NCBI RefSeq assembly: GCF_014269185.2
Contig: NZ_JABWRZ020000003.1
Coordinates: 1-64,000 of the forward strand
From: Pseudomonas oryzicola
GTDB taxonomy: Bacteria > Pseudomonadota > Gammaproteobacteria > Pseudomonadales > Pseudomonadaceae
Length of the DNA: 64,000 nt
Reading direction: 5' to 3'
Shown here: one piece after another, positions 18,176 to 26,322 of the stretch
Layout: each line of letters begins with the position of its first letter
Position numbering within the stretch: position 1 is the stretch's first letter
Notes under the pieces: generated by a model
Seen by the model: the letters and a program-made list of their open reading frames with translations, nothing else
Told to the model about the DNA's origin: nothing
Database searches by the model: none
Position numbers and translations under genes: made by a program

Positions 18176-20308
18176 ATGCCCCCGCGTCCCCCTCGCCTGC
18201 CCCTGAGCCTGTTCAGTCTGGGCCTGGCCCTGCATTGCCCCCAGGTGCTTGCCGACGACAGTGTGCTGCTGGCCCCGGTGCAGGTGTCCGACACCTATGC
18301 CAACGATGGCTACCAGGCACGCGAGGCTGCAGTGGGCGGTTTCCAGCCCGCCCCCTTGCTCGACACCCCCGCCGCCGTCAGCGTGTTCAGCCAGCAGTTG
18401 CTCGAAGACCGCCAGGTACGCCTGCTCAGCGAAGTGCTGCAAAGCGATGCCTCGGTGGGCGAAAGCTATGCCCCCATCGGTTACTACGAAAACTTCAATG
18501 TCCGCGGCTTCGAACTCAATGCGGCCAGCAGCTATCGCATCAACGGCCAGACCATCGCCGGCGAGCAGAACGTGGCCCTGGAAAACAAGCAGCAGGTGGA
18601 ATTGCTCAAAGGCCTGTCAGGGTTGCAGAGCGGCGTGTCGGAGCCAGGCGGCCTGGTCAACTATGTGACCAAGCGCGCCGAAGACGTGCGCAGCGTCACC
18701 GTATCGACCAATGCGCAAGGCGAGCGCTACCTGGCGACCGACCTGGGTGGCTGGTTCGGCAGCGAGCGGCAATTCGGCCTGCGCGCCAACCTGGCCCATG
18801 AAGACATCCGCTCGTATGTGGACCACGCCGATGGCCAGCGCGACTTCGCCTCGCTGGCCTTTGACTGGCAGCTCAACCCGGATGCCACCTTGCAGCTGGA
18901 TGCTGAATACCAGCACCGGGAGCAACGTTCGGTACCGGGCTATCAACTGCTCGGTGGTAGCACTGTGCCCCACGGCATCGACCCCGACGACCGCCTCGCC
19001 TACCAGCATTGGGCCAAGCCGGTGCAGAACGACTCGCTGAACCTGGGCGGACGCTTCGAATACCAGCTCAACGAGGCCTGGACCGGAACCTTGAGCGCCT
19101 CGCGCAGCAAGGTGGTGATCGATGACTACAGTTCGTTTGCCTGGGGATCGAGCGAAGGCGCGTTCTTCGGCAGCAACGGCGACTACGATATCTACGACTA
19201 CCGCAGCCCCGACGATACCCGCCGCACCGATGAAGCGCAGGCAATGCTCAATGGGCGTTTCGACGCACTCGGCGTGGCGCATGACCTGACCGTAGGCACC
19301 AGTGCGCAGCGGCGCACCCTTGATCAGCGCCCGTACTACAACGAGTGGCTCGGCACCGGCAACATCCATGCGGGTACTCCCGTACTCGCCCCGTCCGACA
19401 AACCCGTCGGCGCCAGCGAACGCCGCCTGGACAGCCGCCAGTACGGCCTGTTCGTCAGCGACCGCATCAGCTTCAGCGAGCAATGGCAGACCGTGCTGGG
19501 CGCGCGTGAAGTGCGCCTGGATGAAAAGACCTGGGACGAAAACGGCGTGGCGGGCCGCCATACCCGGCAGTACCAGTTGCTGCCCAATGCCGCGTTGATC
19601 TACAAGCCGCAGCCGGAGACCACGGTGTATGCCAGCTACGCCAAGGGCTTGTCAGCTGGAGGCACAGCCCCCTGGTTTGCCGACAACGCCGCGGAAATAC
19701 TGGCGCCGACCACGTCGCACCAGCTGGAACTCGGCCTCAAGCACGACTGGCAAGGCCTGAGCCTCAGCGCCGCGCTGTTCCAGATCCGCCAGGCGTATCA
19801 ATATGCACGCCCGGATGGCACCGGCCATTACACCTACGTCCAGCAAGGCCAGCAGAAGAACACCGGCCTGGAACTGGGCGCCAGCGGCTGGGTGACTTCG
19901 AACCTGCAGGTACAGGCCAGCGCCGCAGCCATACGTGCGCGGGTGCAGAACAGCGGTACCGATGCCTATGAGGGCCACCAGGCGATCAACGTGCCCAGGT
20001 GGCGGGCGGCGCTGCAGGCCGAATACGCCCTGCCGGTGGCGGGCCTGGCGTTGCTCGGCGGCGCACGCTACAGCGCCAGCAAGTATGCGAGCCAAGCGGG
20101 GAACGTGGAGGTTGGCGGGTACACCGTGTTCGATCTCGGCAGCCGATACCGCCTGCGGGTCGGGGGGTACGACACGGTGCTGCGGCTGACAGTCGATAAC
20201 GTGTTCGACAAGCGCTACTGGCGCGACGTGGGCGACTACCTGGGCGACAACTACCTGTTCCAGGGGGCACCGCGAACCGCCCGCCTTTCGGCTTCGGTGA
20301 GTTTCTGA
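18176..20308 (+). CDS. TonB-dependent siderophore receptor
   Basis: 710 aa outer-membrane receptor. A signal peptide (about residues 1-26, ending at LADDSV) is followed by the plug domain (about 40-165, with VNYVTKRA at its end) and a 22-strand barrel with repeated aromatic-ended strands. It closes with the C-terminal ARLSASVSF signature, with terminal Phe. CAGGAG precedes ATG 18176. There is no N-terminal signalling extension or sigma/anti-sigma pair, so it is a plain transporter, likely iron-regulated. The ferric ligand is unknown. Confidence 0.92.
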   Translation: MPPRPPRLPLSLFSLGLALHCPQVLADDSVLLAPVQVSDTYANDGYQAREAAVGGFQPAPLLDTPAAVSVFSQQLLEDRQVRLLSEVLQSDASVGESYAPIGYYENFNVRGFELNAASSYRINGQTIAGEQNVALENKQQVELLKGLSGLQSGVSEPGGLVNYVTKRAEDVRSVTVSTNAQGERYLATDLGGWFGSERQFGLRANLAHEDIRSYVDHADGQRDFASLAFDWQLNPDATLQLDAEYQHREQRSVPGYQLLGGSTVPHGIDPDDRLAYQHWAKPVQNDSLNLGGRFEYQLNEAWTGTLSASRSKVVIDDYSSFAWGSSEGAFFGSNGDYDIYDYRSPDDTRRTDEAQAMLNGRFDALGVAHDLTVGTSAQRRTLDQRPYYNEWLGTGNIHAGTPVLAPSDKPVGASERRLDSRQYGLFVSDRISFSEQWQTVLGAREVRLDEKTWDENGVAGRHTRQYQLLPNAALIYKPQPETTVYASYAKGLSAGGTAPWFADNAAEILAPTTSHQLELGLKHDWQGLSLSAALFQIRQAYQYARPDGTGHYTYVQQGQQKNTGLELGASGWVTSNLQVQASAAAIRARVQNSGTDAYEGHQAINVPRWRAALQAEYALPVAGLALLGGARYSASKYASQAGNVEVGGYTVFDLGSRYRLRVGGYDTVLRLTVDNVFDKRYWRDVGDYLGDNYLFQGAPRTARLSASVSF

Positions 20309-20314
20309 GACTGG

Positions 20315-20339
20315 GGGGCCGCGTGGCGGCCCCATTTTT
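20315..20339 (+). terminator. Rho-independent terminator of the receptor gene
   Basis: GGGGCCGC/GCGGCCCC stem with a 3-base loop followed by ATTTTT. Confidence 0.9.
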
Positions 20340-20344
20340 CACGG

Positions 20345-20381
20345 AAAACAAAAAGCCCCCGGCTTTTCAGCGCGGGGGCTC
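20345..20381 (-). terminator. Terminator of tRNA-Ser
   Basis: AGCCCCCG/CGGGGGCT stem; read on the minus strand it is followed by TTTTTGTTTT, so it ends the tRNA transcript. Confidence 0.8.
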
Positions 20382-20392
20382 TTCGTAGAATG

Positions 20393-20482
20393 TGGCGGTG
20401 AAGAAGGGATTTGAACCCTTGATACGATTTCTCGTATACACACTTTCCAGGCGTGCTCCTTCGACCACTCGGACACTTCACC
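20393..20482 (-). tRNA. tRNA-Ser (anticodon GGA)
   Basis: 90 nt including an encoded CCA. The acceptor stem GGTGAAG pairs with CTTCACC. The anticodon loop reads CTGGAAA (GGA), with a long class II variable arm (GTATACGAGAAATCGTAT region) and a T-arm GGGTTCAAATCCC. It decodes UCC and UCU. Confidence 0.96.
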
Positions 20483-20520
20483 GTTTTCTCTTCAAGCCTT
20501 TCAGCCTGTCGAGGCGCGCT

Positions 20521-20549
20521 AATTTAGTAGAAGGTCTTTCCTTTGGCAA
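20521..20549 (-). promoter_or_regulatory. Promoter of tRNA-Ser
   Basis: On the minus strand TTGCCA (complement of 20544-20549), a 17-base spacer and TAAATT (complement of 20521-20526) are followed by a GC-rich GCGCGCC discriminator, as expected for a stringently controlled stable-RNA promoter. Confidence 0.7.
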
Positions 20550-20681
20550 GCATTTTTTTCAATTTTTTCATGCATTTGCATTTGAGCCCCGGCGAACGCT
20601 GACCGACCGGTCAGCCTTGCTGCTTTACCTGGCTCCTGGCGCTGGGTAACGTCGTCGCCACGCCAACAAAAGGACTCTGCC

Positions 20682-21371
20682 ATGAGCGAGCTGATTACCT
20701 ACCACGCCGAAGACGGCATCACCACCCTGACCCTGAACAACGGCAAGGTCAATGCCATTTCGCCAGATGTCATCGCAGCGTTCAACGCCGCGCTCGACCG
20801 CGCCACCGAAGAACGTGCGGTGGTGATCATCACCGGCCAGCCAGGCATCCTGTCGGGTGGCTACGACCTCAAGGTAATGACCAGCGGCCCGAAACAAGCC
20901 ATCAGCCTGGTCACCGCCGGCTCTACCCTCACCCGCCGCCTGCTCTCGCACCCGTTCCCGGTGGTGGTCGCCTGCCCGGGCAATGCCGTGGCCAAGGGCG
21001 CGTTCCTGCTGCTGTCCGGCGACTATCGCATCGGCGTCGAAGGCCCGTACAAAGTGTGCCTGAACGAAGTGCAGATCGGCATGACCATGCACCATGCCGG
21101 TATCGAACTGGCCCGCGACCGCTTGCGCCGTTCGGCCTTCCACCGCGCGGTGATCAATGCCGAAGTGTTTGACCCGCAAGGCGCGGTGGAAGCCGGCTTC
21201 CTCGACAAGGTGGTGCCTGCCGAACAATTGCAAGAGGCCGCACTGGCGGCGGCGCGCGAGTTGAAGAAGCTGAACATGCTGGCGCACAAGAACACCAAGC
21301 TGAAGGTGCGCAAAGGGTTGCTGGAAGCGCTGGACAAGGCGATCGAGCTGGACCAGCAGCATATGGGCTGA
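20682..21371 (+). CDS. Enoyl-CoA hydratase/isomerase (crotonase) family protein
   Basis: 229 aa, at the short end for crotonases. Oxyanion-hole segments are ILSGGYDLKVM (about residues 56-66) and CPGNAVAKGAFLLLSGDYRIG (about 99-119). The two glutamates of true hydratases are not both visible, so isomerase or another acyl-CoA chemistry is possible. AAAGGA precedes ATG. An in-frame membrane acyltransferase gene follows 81 bases later. Confidence 0.85.
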   Translation: MSELITYHAEDGITTLTLNNGKVNAISPDVIAAFNAALDRATEERAVVIITGQPGILSGGYDLKVMTSGPKQAISLVTAGSTLTRRLLSHPFPVVVACPGNAVAKGAFLLLSGDYRIGVEGPYKVCLNEVQIGMTMHHAGIELARDRLRRSAFHRAVINAEVFDPQGAVEAGFLDKVVPAEQLQEAALAAARELKKLNMLAHKNTKLKVRKGLLEALDKAIELDQQHMG

Positions 21372-21452
21372 GCGCACTGGCTCACACCAGGGTTTGCCGC
21401 CGCCAGTGCACACCCGTACACTGCGCGGCGAATGTCTGGTGTGAGTCGTACC

Positions 21453-22172
21453 ATGCTCTACTCCCTTCGCATGCTTCTGCTGGCGCTGCATTTTCTTGTG
21501 GTTGGCGCCGTGGGCCTGATCATTGGCCTGTGCCGCCCGTTCAACCCCGACAACAGCCGTGTATTCGCCCGCCTCTACAGCCTGCCCGCCACCTGGCTGA
21601 TGCGGCTCAAGGTCAAGGCCGAAGTCGGCCCGCTGTGGGACCAGCCGCCCGGCTGCGTGATCGTCGCCAACCACCAGTCCAACTTCGACCTGTTCGTGCT
21701 GGGCCAGGTGGTGCCCCAGCGCACCGTGGCCATCGGCAAGAAGAGCCTGGGCTGGATTCCGCTGTTCGGCCAGCTGTTCTGGCTGGGCGGCAACGTGCTG
21801 GTCGACCGCAAGAACGCCTACCAGGCACGCAAGGCCCTGCAGAAGACCACTCGGGTGCTGCAGGACGACACCTCGATCTGGATTTTCCCGGAAGGTACAC
21901 GCAATGCCGGCGAGCACCTGCTGGCATTCAAGAAGGGTGCGTTCCACATGGCAATCGAGGCCGGTGTGCCGATCGTGCCAGTGTGCGTCAGCCGTTACGC
22001 CGGGCGCCTGGCCCTGAACAGCTGGCGCCGGCGCACGGTGATCGTGCGCTCGCTGCCCCCGATCGCCACTGCCGGCATGACCCTGCAGGACCTGCCGGCG
22101 CTGATCGAACAGTGCCGGGGGCAGATGCAGCAGTGCATTGACCGCATGGAAGGCGAACTGGCCAAAGGCTAG
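21453..22172 (+). CDS. plsC: 1-acylglycerol-3-phosphate O-acyltransferase (PlsC)
   Basis: 239 aa. N-terminal membrane helix (about 5-28), then the acyltransferase motifs NHQSNFD (HX4D, catalytic), the WIPLFGQLFW region, FPEGTRN (glycerophosphate binding) and VPIVPVCVSR. It makes phosphatidic acid at the inner membrane. ATG 21453 fits the hydrophobic start; an earlier in-frame ATG at 21432 is possible. P. putida-group genomes often have more than one paralogue. Confidence 0.9.
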   Translation: MLYSLRMLLLALHFLVVGAVGLIIGLCRPFNPDNSRVFARLYSLPATWLMRLKVKAEVGPLWDQPPGCVIVANHQSNFDLFVLGQVVPQRTVAIGKKSLGWIPLFGQLFWLGGNVLVDRKNAYQARKALQKTTRVLQDDTSIWIFPEGTRNAGEHLLAFKKGAFHMAIEAGVPIVPVCVSRYAGRLALNSWRRRTVIVRSLPPIATAGMTLQDLPALIEQCRGQMQQCIDRMEGELAKG

Positions 22173-22236
22173 GTTGCTCTTGAGCCTGCTACGGCCCAAG
22201 CTGTACGTCGTGTCCAACCGGAATAAGCGAACAACC

Positions 22237-23208
22237 ATGGGTCGAGTCGTGGCATCGGCGGTGTACAGCGCCGGCAGAAAGGTCACCAACATCAGCATCG
22301 ACGAAGGCAGCGAGTGGGCACGCAAGCCGGGGCACTTCGTGTGGATCGGCCTGGAAGAGCCCAACGCCGAGGAACTGGCCAACCTGCAGCGCCAGTTCAA
22401 CCTGCACGAGCTGGCCATCGAAGACGCCCTGGAAAAGCACAGCCGGCCCAAGCTGGAAACCTTCGGCGATGCCCTGTTCATCGTCACCTACTCGCCCGTG
22501 CGCCACGAAGGCAAGCTGGAGTTCATCGAAACCCACATCTTCGCCGGCAACGGCTACATCATCACCTGCCGCAACGGCCACTCGAAATCCTACGCCCTGG
22601 TGCGTCAGCGCTGCGAGGCGCGTCCTTTGCTGCTGGAGCACGGCGAAGACTTCGTGCTGTACGCCCTGCTCGACTTCGTCACCGAGAACTACCAGCCGGT
22701 CAGCGAGGCCATTCATGGCGAGATCGAAGAGCTGGAGCAGAGCGTGCTCGGCGGCTCCCTGCAGGAGGACGATATCCGCCGCCTGCACAGCCTGCGCCGC
22801 GACATCCTGCGCCTGCGCCGCTATGTGGCACCGATGGTGGAGGTGAGCGAGGAACTGCAACGCCTGAGCTTCCCGTTCATCGACAAGAACATGCGCCCGT
22901 ATTTCCGCGATGTGCAGATCCACGTGACACGGCAGATGGAGGACCTGGCCGGCATCCGCGACATAGCCAGCCAGACCATCGAGATCGGCATGTTGCTGGA
23001 GTCGTCGCGGCAAAGCATCGTGCAGCGCAAGTTCGCCGCCTGGGCGGCGATCCTGGCGTTCCCTACGGCAATTGCCGGGATCTACGGGATGAACTTCCAG
23101 AACATGCCGGAGCTGGGTTGGCACTACGGGTATTTCGCGGTGCTGGGAGTGATCGGCTTGGGCTGTACCGGGCTCTATGCCAGCTTCAAGAAGTCGGGCT
23201 GGCTTTAG
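22237..23208 (+). CDS. corA: CorA-family Mg2+/Co2+ channel
   Basis: 323 aa. A large N-terminal cytoplasmic domain with a long coiled helix (SEELQRLSF to QTIEIGMLLES) leads to two C-terminal transmembrane helices. The selectivity loop is YGMNFQNMPEL with the invariant GMN motif. CorA forms a pentameric divalent-cation channel. ATG 22237 is chosen; upstream in-frame sequence overlaps plsC. Confidence 0.94.
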   Translation: MGRVVASAVYSAGRKVTNISIDEGSEWARKPGHFVWIGLEEPNAEELANLQRQFNLHELAIEDALEKHSRPKLETFGDALFIVTYSPVRHEGKLEFIETHIFAGNGYIITCRNGHSKSYALVRQRCEARPLLLEHGEDFVLYALLDFVTENYQPVSEAIHGEIEELEQSVLGGSLQEDDIRRLHSLRRDILRLRRYVAPMVEVSEELQRLSFPFIDKNMRPYFRDVQIHVTRQMEDLAGIRDIASQTIEIGMLLESSRQSIVQRKFAAWAAILAFPTAIAGIYGMNFQNMPELGWHYGYFAVLGVIGLGCTGLYASFKKSGWL

Positions 23209-23215
23209 AAAGCCG

Positions 23216-23230
23216 GGCCGCGTTGCGGCC
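23216..23230. terminator. Hairpin between convergent corA and amidotransferase genes
   Basis: GGCCGC-gtt-GCGGCC perfect stem without a T tract; weak terminator candidate. Confidence 0.35.
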
Positions 23231-23239
23231 ACCCGGCCG

Positions 23240-23971
23240 TCATGCCGCGTCGTGCTTGCTGATGGGGTGCTGGATGAAACGCAACATCCATTCCCCTACC
23301 AGATCACCCTGGTGCTCGGTGGCCAGGCTCGCCACTGCCTTGTGGTACACCTCATCCCCCAGGTATTCCTGGCGCGCATCCAGCAGCGCACGGGAGTAGT
23401 CATGGACGAATTCGGGGTGGCCTTGGAAGCACAGCACCTGGTCACCTATGTGATAGGCCGCGTTCGGGCAGAAGTCGCTGGAGGCAATCACCGTGGCCCC
23501 CTCGGGCAACTCGGTCACCTGGTCCTGGTGGCTGATCAGCAAGGTCAGTTCCGACACTTCCGGGTCCATCCACGGCGCATGGGCTGCCAGCGAATAGCGA
23601 TGAATGCCCACGCCCCAGCCCTGTTCGGCGCGTTCGGCCTTGCCGCCCAGGGTCAACGCCAGCAGTTGGTGGCCGAAACACACCCCCAACAGCTTCTCGC
23701 CACGCTCGTACAGCTTCAGCAGGTAGGCCTTCAGGGTCTGGATCCAAGGCTCGGTACCAAAGGAATCGGCCTTGCTGCCGGTTACCAGGTACGCATCGAA
23801 CACTTCCTCGTCGGCGGGGTAGTCGCCGTTCATCACGTTGTACACACGAAACTCGGCGGCGATCGGCTGACGCGAGAAGAGCTGTTCGAACATCCTGCCG
23901 TAGCCCTGGTACTGCGCGATCAACTCCGGTCGCAGGACATCGGTTTCAAGGATGCAGATGCGTAACGACAT
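23240..23971 (-). CDS. Class I glutamine amidotransferase-like protein
   Basis: 243 aa, a stand-alone GATase1 domain. Nucleophile Cys lies in GVCFGHQLLAL (about residue 97); the His-x-Glu is in CFQGHPEFV. It resembles the GMP-synthase-like/YfeJ group, whose members hydrolyse glutamine or gamma-glutamyl compounds. AGGAC precedes ATG 23971. Single gene, convergent with corA; a substrate cannot be assigned. Confidence 0.88.
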   Translation of the reverse strand: MSLRICILETDVLRPELIAQYQGYGRMFEQLFSRQPIAAEFRVYNVMNGDYPADEEVFDAYLVTGSKADSFGTEPWIQTLKAYLLKLYERGEKLLGVCFGHQLLALTLGGKAERAEQGWGVGIHRYSLAAHAPWMDPEVSELTLLISHQDQVTELPEGATVIASSDFCPNAAYHIGDQVLCFQGHPEFVHDYSRALLDARQEYLGDEVYHKAVASLATEHQGDLVGEWMLRFIQHPISKHDAA

Positions 23972-24336
23972 AGGGATAGTCCTGAACGACATGGGTGGAA
24001 ATCTGCTGTAGAGACTGACGCGAAAGGCACGTACAAGCAAGTAGGGTGTACTGACGAACGGTCACATTTCGTCGGAGCCCTGCTGGCACTTGCGCCACTG
24101 TCTAGCGAGAGGATGCCAGCCGGATGGCACATGGCCTCATAGCCAGATAAGTCGATATCGCAAACTTTTAGAACAAAGGGTTCTCAAACATGGATGACGC
24201 ACACCCTACTGTTGGTTGTATATCCACTTTCAAGAGGCAGGCAGTACCGGCGTCCACCCACGCCACTGCGATCAGCCCGAAGCTCGACAGGGAAGCCAAG
24301 GGGTATTCAGGAATAACAACAAGAAGGCGGTCCGCC
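23972..24336. other. Intergenic region with no clear gene
   Basis: A 9-bp inverted pair GTAGGGTGT (24042-24050) and ACACCCTAC (24202-24210) flanks ~150 bases. No protein with codon bias is convincing. It may hold promoters for both flanking genes or a small RNA. Confidence 0.4.
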
Positions 24337-24432
24337 ATGTTCCGACAATCGAAAATTCGCCAAGCTGGGCTCATTCTCTTCGCCACGACTCTGCTGCTGA
24401 TCCTGCCGAACCTGACACGGCTGTTCGGCTGA
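24337..24432 (+). CDS. Putative 31-aa single-helix membrane protein
   Basis: Starts at ATG 24337 after AAGAAGGCGG. The peptide is basic at the N-terminus (RQSKIRQ), then a hydrophobic helix (about residues 10-26) and a short LTRLFG tail, all features of a real small membrane protein. Too short for routine gene callers. Function unknown. Confidence 0.5.
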   Translation: MFRQSKIRQAGLILFATTLLLILPNLTRLFG

Positions 24433-24498
24433 TTGCCGCTGTGGCGTCAACAGGCAACGCACAGGTAACCTGCTGGCCTTGATGGTTGGAGATTACCC

Positions 24499-25299
24499 AT
24501 GCGCCACTGCCTTGTACTGTTAGCGTTACTCCTGAGCCTGCCGCTGTCGGCGGCGCAACTGCACCTCGAACTGGGCGCCACGTCGCGCCAGTGGAGCAGT
24601 GCCGAGCTGCTGGCCCACCCGCAGGCCAGGGAAATCAGCATTGACCAGGACGTGTCCTATCAGCAGCCCATGCATTATCGCGCGGTGCCGTTGGCCTTGC
24701 TGCTCGAGGGCGTGAACGCCAGCGACCATCTGCAGGCGGTGGCACTGGACGGTTTTGCTGCCGAGATGCCCGCCGCGCCGCTGCTGCAGCGCGGGCCGGC
24801 ACAGGCCTGGCTGGCAGTGGAAGACCCGGGCAAGCCGTGGCCGGCACTGGGCCAGGGTAAACCGAGTGCCGGGCCTTTCTACCTGGTATGGACTGCACCG
24901 CAGGCCAGCGGCATCCGGCCGGAACAGTGGCCGTACCAGATTTCCACGATTCGCAAGCTCGCCTCTGTCGAAGCGCGCTTTCCGACACTGCTGCCCGACT
25001 CGAAGCTGCCGGCCGACAGCCCGGTGCGCCAGGGCTTTGCCTTGTTCCAGCAGAACTGCCTGGCCTGCCACCGGCTCAATGGCGCGGGTGATGCACAGCT
25101 GGGCCCGGACCTGAATGTGCCGCACAACCCGACCGAGTATTTCCAGCCGGGGTATCTACGGCAACTGATTCGCGACCCGCAGAGCCTGCGGCAATGGCCG
25201 CAGGCGAAGATGCCGGCGTTTACGCAAAGCGTGTTGAGCGACCAGGAGCTGGACAACCTGTTGGCTTATCTTGCGCACATGGCCAAACGCAGGCCTTGA
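24499..25299 (+). CDS. Periplasmic c-type cytochrome with N-terminal extra domain
   Basis: 266 aa. Signal peptide about residues 1-19. The region up to residue ~165 resembles the molybdopterin/SUOX-like fold (LGATSRQWSSAELLAHPQA) seen fused to cytochromes. The C-terminal domain carries the haem motif CLACH (187-191) with a likely axial Met at KMPAF (Met238). Role: periplasmic electron transfer; partner unknown. Lies 66 bases after the small membrane protein and could share its transcript. Confidence 0.85.
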   Translation: MRHCLVLLALLLSLPLSAAQLHLELGATSRQWSSAELLAHPQAREISIDQDVSYQQPMHYRAVPLALLLEGVNASDHLQAVALDGFAAEMPAAPLLQRGPAQAWLAVEDPGKPWPALGQGKPSAGPFYLVWTAPQASGIRPEQWPYQISTIRKLASVEARFPTLLPDSKLPADSPVRQGFALFQQNCLACHRLNGAGDAQLGPDLNVPHNPTEYFQPGYLRQLIRDPQSLRQWPQAKMPAFTQSVLSDQELDNLLAYLAHMAKRRP

Positions 25300-25310
25300 G
25301 CGCCGTGCGT

Positions 25311-25400
25311 GCTTCTTCGCGGGCTCGTCCGCTCCCACAGGATGACCACAGGTTTGAATCTGGTCAGGTACCTGCAGGAGTGGGCACGCCCACGAAGCAG
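25311..25400. repeat. Inverted REP pair (second copy degenerate)
   Basis: REP at 25311-25341 and an opposed diverged copy at 25371-25400, behind the cytochrome gene. Confidence 0.8.
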
Positions 25401-25414
25401 ACAGCACAAAACGC

Positions 25415-25747
25415 TCAGGCGATGACCCGCTCCTGCTTGACTCCCCACCCTTCCACCTCGCCACCATAGGGCGTTACCAGCTGCTCGAAGGTTTCTTCGA
25501 AGTCGCCTATCCCACCATAGGTGGCATACATGACCTTGCTCAGTTCCAGGTGCCAGGCACCGTCGTCCAGCTCCTTCACCTGGGCATTGAGGGACTCGCC
25601 GCGAAACTGCCCGGCGGCGCGACGGGCCCCAGCCTCGTCAGGGAATACCGCGTAGAACTCGATGGGGTGGATCTGGGTGAAGTCGAAACCGCCTGCTTTC
25701 ATCTGGCGCAGGACGTTGCTGCTGATATCGTCGTTCTGGCTGCTCAT
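25415..25747 (-). CDS. rraB: RraB-family ribonuclease E inhibitor-like protein
   Basis: 110 aa. RraB/DUF1260 fold: the alternating FYAVFPDEAGARRAAGQF segment, WHLELSKVMYATYGGIGDFE, and a VEGWGVKQE end are typical. In E. coli RraB binds RNase E and alters degradosome activity; whether that holds here is unknown. AGGAGG precedes ATG 25747, a strong site. Confidence 0.82.
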   Translation of the reverse strand: MSSQNDDISSNVLRQMKAGGFDFTQIHPIEFYAVFPDEAGARRAAGQFRGESLNAQVKELDDGAWHLELSKVMYATYGGIGDFEETFEQLVTPYGGEVEGWGVKQERVIA

Positions 25748-25922
25748 GAATCGTCCTCCTGAATAATGCGATGGATAGACTTTCCGTGCACTACGCACCT
25801 GCCGGCAGCGGCCGGGCAGTTCGAGCTGATGCAAGACGCGAAGGGATGCGGTGCCAACCTGCGGAACAACGGGCACCTTCCACCAGCGTAGTGCTTGCCA
25901 GGGCACCACGCAAACGTACAGG

Positions 25923-26159
25923 TCAGGGCGCTTCGTGGATACTAGTGATGGTCACGCCGCTCTGCTCCTTGAGCCAGCGGGCGGTGGGGGAAATGGTGCG
26001 GTCCTGGAAGTCGTTGAGGTCCAGTTCATCCATCACCGGGAACAGGTGCGAGCGTATGGCCCGGGCGGCGTCCTCTTCACTGGGACAATGCTCGGCATGC
26101 AGCACCAGCGAGGACGGTTCGCCTTTCTGATCGGCAAAGATGACTTCCCACTCTTTCAT
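25923..26159 (-). CDS. Small conserved-looking hypothetical protein
   Basis: 78 aa, acidic, with no membrane segment (MKEWEVIFADQKG start; HAEHCPSEEDAARAIRSHL helix). AGAGGG lies upstream of ATG 26159. Co-directional with rraB (175-base gap, nothing else seen between). No family recognised. Confidence 0.6.
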   Translation of the reverse strand: MKEWEVIFADQKGEPSSLVLHAEHCPSEEDAARAIRSHLFPVMDELDLNDFQDRTISPTARWLKEQSGVTITSIHEAP

Positions 26160-26270
26160 TGAACGAGCCCTCTCAATTCAAGGAACACAGGTGTGTGATG
26201 CCTGAATAAATGACCTTGGGGCAAGAAGAATGTTCAGTCGCCTGAGATATCGGCAGCGCGGCGCTTGCAG

Positions 26271-26312
26271 GCGCGGCCTTGTGTCGCGCCAGGGCCGCAT
26301 GGCGGCCCTGGC
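26271..26312. repeat. Type-2 intergenic repeat with 12-bp perfect hairpin
   Basis: GCGCGGCCTTGTGTCG lead, then CGCCAGGGCCGC (26286-26297), loop ATG and GCGGCCCTGGCG (26301-26312). Sits just behind the sulfatase gene and may terminate it. Confidence 0.7.
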
Positions 26313-26322
26313 GATCGAGCTT

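Noticed and set aside
20393..20482. Genomic island inserted at tRNA-Ser
   Set aside because: No integrase, direct repeat of the tRNA 3' end or foreign-looking genes next to it.
20625..22487. 620-codon minus-strand open frame
   Set aside because: Antisense to the crotonase and plsC genes, with no domain and a composition typical of shadow frames.
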